Below are positions 6,074-11,124 of a stretch of 11,124 bases of DNA, in pieces. This DNA is from Coriobacteriales bacterium (GTDB lineage Bacteria > Actinomycetota > Coriobacteriia > Coriobacteriales > UBA8131): NCBI GenBank assembly GCA_031286975.1, contig JAITTM010000065.1, positions 1 through 11,124 on the forward strand, read 5' to 3'. A program made the translations under genes and the position numbers. Under the pieces are notes generated by a model, which was not told where the DNA came from, made no database searches, and saw nothing but the letters and a program-made list of their open reading frames with translations. Position 1 is the stretch's first letter; every line of letters begins with the position of its first letter.

Positions 6074-8059
6074 ATGTCTAGAATTCCAAAGGTCATCATC
6101 AGTGTAAGTTTGGCTGCCACCCTTGCCCTGGCGGGCACGGGATGCACAGAGCCCCCAACGGGAGAAGTTTACCCGCCTGTAGGCACACAGCCTACAGAGA
6201 GCAGGGAGTTCATTGCCTTCACCGGCAAGATTCCCCAGCCCGCAGAGCAGGCGCAGTTTGTTGCTCTTACCGGCACCGAGCTTCCCGATACGCCTCTTAG
6301 CAAAGAGGACGCACCGGCACCCAAAACCTTCACGCACAAGCAGATCACGGCTTTTAAGGAGCTTGAAGCCCAGGCTCTCAATGATGGCAGGGCGCTGCTC
6401 AACGCGACGGATAATGACGTGCCTCCCGTTGCAGCCACCCCGCCCGTCGTCACGCTTGAGTCTCCCGCCCCTCAATACTCAATAGAGCCCGAAAGCACCG
6501 CTCCCACCCCCGGTGCTCCTTCTAGCGACTCCAGCGCTCCCGGCACTTTCAGCGCGCCTAGCTCCTCAAGCGAGACCAGCGCCTCTGTCGATGGCCCCTA
6601 TTCTGAGTATCTCGACCCCCTCCCCTCCAATACCGAGGAGTACAACGTCATCGACCAGTATGGGTATCGCAGCGTGTTCACCAATCCCACCTCGACCTTC
6701 TCCGCAGATGTTGACACGGCAAGCTATGCCAACCTGCGCCGCCTTATCAACAGCGGCTATGCGTTAAGCGACATCCCCAGCGGTGCGGTTCGCGTCGAGG
6801 AGATGCTCAACTACTTTAACTACAGCTTCATCGCGCCCAGCGAGGGCGAGCCCTTCAGCCTCAACGCACAGATCGCGGATTGCCCCTGGAATCCCGACAC
6901 GCGCCTCATGGTTGTGGGCATCCAGGCGCAGCTGCCTGATGTCACCAGCGCGCAGGGCTCCAACCTCGTTTTTCTCATCGATACCTCCGGCTCCATGTAC
7001 AGCGAGGATAAACTCCCGCTGCTCAAGCAGTCCTTCTCGCTGCTCACCGAGCAACTCACCGAGGCTGATACGGTTTCGATCGTGACCTATGCGGGCAATG
7101 TCAGCATCGCGCTTGAAGGCGCGCGCGGCAACCAGACCGATCGCATCCTCGGGTCGCTCGAGCTGCTTGAAGCCGGTGGCTCGACCAACGGCGCAAGTGG
7201 CCTGGCGCTGGCCTATGCGCTCGCGCAGGAGCACTTTATCGAGGGCGGCAACAACCGCATCATCATGGCCTCAGACGGCGACCTCAACGTAGGTATCAGC
7301 AGCCAGAGCGACCTGCATGATTACGTGAGTTACAAGCGCCAGACAGGTGTCTATCTCAGCGTACTGGGCTTTGGCTCAGGCAACTTCAAGGACAACAAGA
7401 TGGAGACCCTCGCAGACGATGGCAACGGCAACTACCACTACATCGACAGCATCGAGGAGGCCCAAAAGGTGTTTGGCGAGGATCTCACGGCCAATCTCAT
7501 AACCGTGGCGGACGATGTCAAGCTACAGCTCGAGTTCAACCCCGCCTACATCAAGGGGTATCGCCAAATTGGCTACGAGAACCGCGCTCTTGAGCACGCG
7601 GACTTTACCGACGACACCAAAGACGCCGCCGAGATGGGCGCAGGCCACCAGGTCATCGTCGTTTATGAGATCGTGATGGCGGATTCAGCCCTTGATGTTG
7701 GGGGAGAAGACCTGGCGTATCAAGGCAACACCCAGCCCAACGCCGCTAATGGAACCGAGGGCAGCACAGTGGGCGTGCCCAACGGTGAGTGGCTCAAGCT
7801 CAGCCTGCGCTACAAAGACCCCGCCTCGCCCGTGTCAAAAGGCAGCTCCTACACGCTCGACGAGTCTGCCTACACCAGCGAGCCCGATGCCGATTGGGTC
7901 TTTGTGTCCGGCGTTGTCGAGGCTGCGCTGGTGATCACGCAAAGCGACTACGCAGGCAGCTCGACACTTGGAGAGGCCGTTGCCCGCGTGGATGCGGGAG
8001 CAGCCGACGATGCCCGCCGCCAGGAGCTCGCCCTTCTCATCAACAAACTGAGCCTCTGA
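6074..8059 (+). CDS. VWA-domain lipoprotein, YfbK-like
   Basis: The 661-residue product opens with a lipoprotein signal: MSRIPK, a hydrophobic core, then LALAGTGC with Cys24 as the likely lipidated residue. The lipobox is atypical, with Gly at -3. A Ser/Pro/Thr/Ala-rich tether runs to about 185. Residues 190-285 match the N-terminal domain found in YfbK-type proteins (YGYRSVF, TFSADVDTASY, VRVEEMLNYFNY). The VWA domain (about 296-465) has a complete metal-ion-dependent adhesion site: DTSGS at 303-307, Thr371 in GGSTNGA and Asp401 in ASDGD. Residues 475-660 correspond to the DUF3520-type C-terminal domain. VWA/MIDAS domains bind a protein partner through a divalent metal; the partner here is unknown. 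ATG 6074 is chosen because AGAGAGG lies seven bases before it and the signal peptide begins there. It converges with the 8110-9222 gene across 50 bases. Confidence 0.9.
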   Translation: MSRIPKVIISVSLAATLALAGTGCTEPPTGEVYPPVGTQPTESREFIAFTGKIPQPAEQAQFVALTGTELPDTPLSKEDAPAPKTFTHKQITAFKELEAQALNDGRALLNATDNDVPPVAATPPVVTLESPAPQYSIEPESTAPTPGAPSSDSSAPGTFSAPSSSSETSASVDGPYSEYLDPLPSNTEEYNVIDQYGYRSVFTNPTSTFSADVDTASYANLRRLINSGYALSDIPSGAVRVEEMLNYFNYSFIAPSEGEPFSLNAQIADCPWNPDTRLMVVGIQAQLPDVTSAQGSNLVFLIDTSGSMYSEDKLPLLKQSFSLLTEQLTEADTVSIVTYAGNVSIALEGARGNQTDRILGSLELLEAGGSTNGASGLALAYALAQEHFIEGGNNRIIMASDGDLNVGISSQSDLHDYVSYKRQTGVYLSVLGFGSGNFKDNKMETLADDGNGNYHYIDSIEEAQKVFGEDLTANLITVADDVKLQLEFNPAYIKGYRQIGYENRALEHADFTDDTKDAAEMGAGHQVIVVYEIVMADSALDVGGEDLAYQGNTQPNAANGTEGSTVGVPNGEWLKLSLRYKDPASPVSKGSSYTLDESAYTSEPDADWVFVSGVVEAALVITQSDYAGSSTLGEAVARVDAGAADDARRQELALLINKLSL

Positions 8060-8109
8060 GTCTGGTGCCCGCTCTTCTTGGATGCTTCGTTTGGAGTGCA
8101 GTGTGGCTG

Positions 8110-9222
8110 CTAGCCCGTCACCGTGAAGGCGAACACCACCAGTGCCACCACAACCACCACAAGACCGGCGAGTATCATCCAAGAGAGCGGGCGTCCGAGG
8201 TTTGCGGTGTAGCCCACACCAAAGCGCGTTTCAACAAAGAGGGCGGGGTCGTTGGGGTTGACGTAGATAAGCCCGAGCTTCCAGTAGCGGTCGTCGTCGA
8301 CATTGGCGGCGCGCGCGCCTTGCCCCGCAGGCTCTCGCAGGCGCGAACCACCCTGACCCACGCGGAACATCAGGATGTAGGTTGCCACCCCAACAACCGC
8401 CAGCAGCACGAACCCCGGCACCAGGATAGCCCAGACATCTGTGCTGCCCAGCAGCATGACGATCTGCATGATAGCTATCATCAGCTGGCAGGCAACGCCG
8501 ATGACGATCAAAAAGGCGCTGGTGGCGCGCCTGAAGCGGATGCCCTGCCTGCGCGTGCTGTTTGGGTTTGCGGCATCGATCTGGCGCTTTGAGACACGCA
8601 CCATCACATAACAGAGTGCGACGGTGATGGCCAAAAACGCCTGCACCACCAGCAAGGGCAGCACAGCATCGATGCCCTTGGTAGCCCAGCTGTCCACGTT
8701 GCCGGTGACATCAAAGTGCAGGGGAACCTGCTCGGGCACCTGCGGCCAGATAAAGACGATGCCCGCAATTGTGAGCGCTATAATCAGTGGAAACAGCAGC
8801 ATCCAAGCGGGGGAGACTACATCCTTGGTTACCAACGAGGTATCCGCCACTATCACTGCGGGTGCCTGCTCGGCGTCCCAGCCGTTCTCGTGCTTGAGCT
8901 GCTTCATGCGCCTGTGTTTGGGCAGATACAGCACAAAGGCCGCAAGCAGGTACAGGCTCATCACCACGATCCACAGCACAACGGACAGCACCGACTCCCA
9001 ACCCAGCAAGAGCCCCAGCGCCACGCTCGACACCACCAGCGCCACACCACCCAACAGCATCTGGTTGCGATAGCTCGCCCGCAGCCTCACCAGCTGCGGC
9101 TCGTTGGTCTTCTCCGCCTGAAACGTCACCCCAAACAACTCCGTCTTGCGCGTGACATAGGGAACAAAGGCAAAACTCATAATAAGAAAAAGATCGATGA
9201 TTACCAGCAGCGCGAATATCAT
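8110..9222 (-). CDS. DUF1648/DUF5808 integral membrane protein, GntR-linked
   Basis: The 370-residue product has about eight hydrophobic helices (about 1-20, 54-74, 77-99, 140-159, 185-208, 236-258, 262-286, 346-368). Residues 160-182 (PEQVPLHFDVTGNVDSWATKG) are a DUF1648 signature, the domain also found in the SdpI toxin-immunity protein. The DRYWKLGLIYVNPNDPALF stretch (311-329) and the following RFGVGYTANLG match the DUF5808 type of C-terminus. SdpI's own C-terminal domain is absent, so SdpI function should not be transferred. The start overlaps the upstream gntR stop as ATGA, and a consensus AAGGAGG lies at 9230-9236, seven bases upstream, so the two are translated from one mRNA. Inference: a membrane protein of envelope stress or peptide resistance controlled by its GntR partner; biochemical function is unknown. 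No terminator is visible after its stop. Confidence 0.88.
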   Translation of the reverse strand: MIFALLVIIDLFLIMSFAFVPYVTRKTELFGVTFQAEKTNEPQLVRLRASYRNQMLLGGVALVVSSVALGLLLGWESVLSVVLWIVVMSLYLLAAFVLYLPKHRRMKQLKHENGWDAEQAPAVIVADTSLVTKDVVSPAWMLLFPLIIALTIAGIVFIWPQVPEQVPLHFDVTGNVDSWATKGIDAVLPLLVVQAFLAITVALCYVMVRVSKRQIDAANPNSTRRQGIRFRRATSAFLIVIGVACQLMIAIMQIVMLLGSTDVWAILVPGFVLLAVVGVATYILMFRVGQGGSRLREPAGQGARAANVDDDRYWKLGLIYVNPNDPALFVETRFGVGYTANLGRPLSWMILAGLVVVVVALVVFAFTVTG

Positions 9223-9611
9223 GATGAAGCCTCCTTCTCCGTGGGGGTGTTATCCAGTGCTTTTTGCACTATGTGCTCGAACAGCGCCGCGTCGACACCA
9301 TGGCTGCGAGCCTCGATGAACAAGCGAGCCAGTGAGGCCTCAAGCTGCTCAAGATACGCATTGTCGTAGCTGGGCCGTGCGGTGATGATGGCACCCCGGC
9401 GCCCAACAATCTTGAGGTAGCCCTCCTCCTCCAAGACTTTGTAGGCTTTGTTGACCGTATGCAGGTTGATGCCCAGATCCACCCCAAGCTGGCGCACGGA
9501 GGGCAAACCATCGCCCTCGTTCAGCTCGCCCCACACCAACGCCGCCACTATCTGGTTGCGTAGTTGCAGGTACAACGGCACCCCACTGTCTGGTTCGATA
9601 GAGAGCAACAT
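9219..9611 (-). CDS. GntR-family transcriptional regulator, YtrA type
   Basis: The 130-residue product has the short YtrA-subfamily form: an N-terminal winged helix-turn-helix (residues about 8-76; PLYLQLRNQIVAAL, LPSVRQLGVDLGINLHTVNK, AYKVLEEEGYLKI, wing VGRRGAII) and a C-terminal tail of about 50 mostly helical residues, too small for a FadR or UTRA ligand domain. YtrA-type regulators typically repress their own operon, which usually encodes membrane or ABC-transport proteins. AAGAGGAG at 9618-9625 lies six bases before the ATG. It is the first gene of an operon with the DUF1648 protein (four-base overlap). A -10 inside an inverted repeat just upstream fits autorepression. The inducer cannot be read from sequence. 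Confidence 0.92.
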   Translation of the reverse strand: MLLSIEPDSGVPLYLQLRNQIVAALVWGELNEGDGLPSVRQLGVDLGINLHTVNKAYKVLEEEGYLKIVGRRGAIITARPSYDNAYLEQLEASLARLFIEARSHGVDAALFEHIVQKALDNTPTEKEASS

Positions 9612-9625
9612 GGTTATCTCCTCTT

Positions 9626-9644
9626 GTTCTATAGGTATTATAAC
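9626..9644 (-). promoter_or_regulatory. Candidate GntR operator (imperfect inverted repeat)
   Basis: On the plus strand, GTTCTA (9626-9631) and TATAAC (9639-9644) form an inverted repeat with five of six arm positions matching and seven bases between. CTAT/ATAG symmetry extends the region (CTAT at 9629-9632, ATAG at 9647-9650). It covers the -10 box and the expected transcription start of the gntR operon, where an autorepressor site would sit. Confidence 0.45.
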
Positions 9645-9663
9645 AGATAGTGCAGAGAAGCAA
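9637..9663 (-). promoter_or_regulatory. Promoter of the gntR-DUF1648 operon
   Basis: The minus strand has a perfect TATAAT at 9642-9637, 25 bases before the gntR start codon. A weak -35 (TTGCTT, 9663-9658) lies 15 bases upstream, shorter than ideal. Transcription would start near 9630. The same AT-rich core reads TATTAT on the plus strand (9636-9641), so a divergent start toward alr is possible but unsupported by a -35. Confidence 0.6.
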
Positions 9664-9709
9664 TACCCCGCCAGTGAACGCGCTGAAGGGGCGCCCTATC
9701 ACTGCCAGA

Positions 9710-9719
9710 CACTCGAGTG
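9710..9719. other. Perfect 10-bp palindrome upstream of alr
   Basis: CACTCGAGTG lies 43 bases before the alr start, within the 151-base divergent region. A plausible but weak -10 (TAAACT, 9721-9726) adjoins it. It might be a regulator site for alr; a 10-bp palindrome can also arise by chance. Confidence 0.25.
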
Positions 9720-9762
9720 GTAAACTGGATGCACGCATTTATTACGGCAACAAGGGAGCGCT

Positions 9763-11106
9763 ATGGACGGATTCAAGGTCATCGACGGGGGCAAGAACCC
9801 CAAGCACAATCAGGATAACAATCCTGGCCGCTCTGACAACCCCACCCTGTTCGATGCCCTTGATGGCGAGAAGCCCGTAGACGAGCTGGACGCTGATACG
9901 ATTCCCTCTTGGCTTTCTGCCACCCCTACCCCTGCTGCTCCCTCTCAGGAGCCCCAGCTTTCCGCGCAGGAGCGGCGTTGGGCCTGGGCAGAAATCGACC
10001 TTGAGGCCATCAAGCACAACCTCAAGGCTATTCGCAAGCGCATCGGACCCGGCATCAAGATCATGGCCGTGGTCAAGGACGAGGGTTACGGCCACGGAGC
10101 CGTGCCCGTTGCCAAGGCAGCGCTCAACAATGGAGCGTCCTTCCTTGGCGTGTCCACGGTTGATGAGGGCATTGCGCTGCGGCGCGCGGGCATCACCGCG
10201 CCAGTCATCATCTTGGCGGAGCCGCCTATCGCGTCTATCCCCGCCATTCTCCATTACCAGCTTATCCCTGCTATCGACACCATGGAGTTTGCGCTTGCCT
10301 TGGGCGAGGAGTCCTCCGCGCAAAACAAGGTGACACCCTTTCACCTCAAGGTCGATACCGGCATGAACCGCTTGGGCGTGCACCACAGCGATGCCGGCGA
10401 TTTTCTCCGCACCATCAGCTTTCACAGCGGACTGGAGCTGCAGGGCGTGTTTACGCATTTTGCCACGGCGGACGAGCAAGACACCTACGAGTTCAAGTTG
10501 CAGCTCGACCGGTTTAACAGTGCGCTTGAAACCATTCGCTACATGGGCATCAACCCCGGCATTGTGCACGCGGCCAACTCCGCCGCGGCTATTCGCTACA
10601 AGGTGGCGAGTTTTAACATGGTGCGCATCGGTATCGCCCTGTACGGCCTGCACCCCTGCGAACTCACGCGGGGCGTTATCGACCTGCACCCGGCTATGAG
10701 CGTGCACGCGCGCGTGAGCTACGTAAAGCCGGTGTCGGTGGGCGAGGGGGTCAGCTACAACCTCACCTATCGCTCGCCGGGTAGCGTGCGCATCGCCACG
10801 GTGCCTATCGGCTATGGCGACGGGCTTTCGCGCGTGCTGTCCAATCGCATGGACGTGCTGGTCAAGGGGCGCCTGTGCCCACAGGTGGGCAATATCTGCA
10901 TGGATATGTGCATGTTTGAGATAAACATGCGCTCCTCGGGCCGCGTGCCGCGCATCGATGTCGAGATAGGCGACGAGGTGCTCATCATTGGCCGCGACGG
11001 CGACACCGAGCTCACCATAGACAACATGGCGCGCACCCTCGGCACCAACACCTATGACATCTGCTGCCGCTTTGGTCTCCGTCTGGAGAAGGTCTACAGC
11101 GAGTAG
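9763..11106 (+). CDS. alr: Alanine racemase with N-terminal extension
   Basis: This cytoplasmic PLP enzyme interconverts L- and D-alanine for peptidoglycan. Of 447 residues, the racemase proper starts near 72 (RRWAWAEIDLEAIKHNL). Lys105 (MAVVK) is the PLP Schiff-base lysine. The barrel continues with HLKVDTGMNRLG (194-205), GVFTHFATAD (228-237), HAANSAA and MVRIGIALYG (Arg288, PLP-pyridine contact). The C-terminal domain carries the catalytic Tyr332 in VSYNLTY, PIGYGDG with Tyr351, and CMD (379-381). The spacing from Tyr332 to Tyr351 equals that in Geobacillus Alr (265 to 284). Two oddities: the motif after Lys105 is DEGYGHG rather than the usual A(D/N)AYGHG, and residues 1-71 are a polar, Pro/Asp-rich extension absent from standard Alr of about 370-390 residues. 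AAGGGAG at 9752-9758 precedes ATG and no later Met occurs before 101, so the extension looks real. Confidence 0.95.
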   Translation: MDGFKVIDGGKNPKHNQDNNPGRSDNPTLFDALDGEKPVDELDADTIPSWLSATPTPAAPSQEPQLSAQERRWAWAEIDLEAIKHNLKAIRKRIGPGIKIMAVVKDEGYGHGAVPVAKAALNNGASFLGVSTVDEGIALRRAGITAPVIILAEPPIASIPAILHYQLIPAIDTMEFALALGEESSAQNKVTPFHLKVDTGMNRLGVHHSDAGDFLRTISFHSGLELQGVFTHFATADEQDTYEFKLQLDRFNSALETIRYMGINPGIVHAANSAAAIRYKVASFNMVRIGIALYGLHPCELTRGVIDLHPAMSVHARVSYVKPVSVGEGVSYNLTYRSPGSVRIATVPIGYGDGLSRVLSNRMDVLVKGRLCPQVGNICMDMCMFEINMRSSGRVPRIDVEIGDEVLIIGRDGDTELTIDNMARTLGTNTYDICCRFGLRLEKVYSE

Positions 11107-11124
11107 TTTGGGAGAAAACCGAGG
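11107..11124 (+). other. Tail after alr, possible ribosome site of a next gene
   Basis: The last 18 bases contain GGGAG (11110-11114) and GAGG (11121-11124). Either could be the Shine-Dalgarno sequence of a gene beginning just outside, which would make alr part of an operon. Nothing more can be seen. Confidence 0.2.

Noticed and set aside
7789..8592. 267-residue plus-strand open frame running from the VWA gene across the antisense of the DUF1648 gene
   Set aside because: It spans the ends of two well-supported genes in the wrong frame and strand and shows no domain.
8110..9222. Calling the DUF1648 protein an SdpI immunity protein
   Set aside because: Only the DUF1648 part is shared. The C-terminus is of DUF5808 type, the regulator is GntR rather than SdpR-like, and no SdpC-like toxin gene is nearby.
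9742..10707. 321-residue minus-strand open frame over alr
   Set aside because: It is antisense to a confident alanine racemase with all catalytic residues and is rich in His/Arg/Gly shadow composition.

Overview
The window reads as one block of envelope-related genes from a Gram-positive bacterium of moderately high GC. A class Coriobacteriia actinomycete of gut or oral type is my best guess. The reasons are the very large repeat-built surface protein with an InlB-type B-repeat and a three-helix membrane anchor instead of LPXTG, the YfbK-like VWA lipoprotein, and a YtrA-type GntR regulator paired with a DUF1648/DUF5808 membrane protein. There is no rRNA or other phylogenetic marker, so a Bacillota host cannot be excluded.

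Layout. Positions 1-4554 (+) hold the 3' part of a giant surface protein. It is built from about five Ig-like modules separated by other beta-rich modules, then a B-repeat, a Pro-rich wall-spanning stretch and three transmembrane helices. A perfect 13-bp hairpin follows. Positions 4666-5868 (+) encode a three-helix membrane protein with a long Glu/Pro/Ala linker and a C-terminal helical, TPR-like domain; a strong intrinsic terminator follows at 5926-5976. Positions 6074-8059 (+) encode a lipoprotein with a VWA domain and intact MIDAS residues. Its start region carries a dyad that covers the Shine-Dalgarno sequence.

A minus-strand operon (9611 to 8110) faces the lipoprotein gene. It has a YtrA-type GntR repressor and, overlapping it by ATGA, an eight-helix DUF1648/DUF5808 protein. 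The promoter of this operon lies inside an imperfect inverted repeat. Divergent from it, 9763-11106 (+) encodes alanine racemase with an unusual N-terminal extension of about 70 residues.

How they fit together: three plus-strand genes make surface or membrane-anchored envelope proteins, the minus-strand pair looks like a self-regulated membrane stress module, and alr supplies D-alanine for peptidoglycan. The common theme is the cell envelope, but separate terminators and opposite strands argue against one operon. I see no mobile elements, CRISPR arrays, tRNA or rRNA genes. No wholly new system can be claimed from the sequence; the best leads are the modular surface protein, the uncharacterised linker/TPR-like membrane protein, and the two dyads over expression signals.
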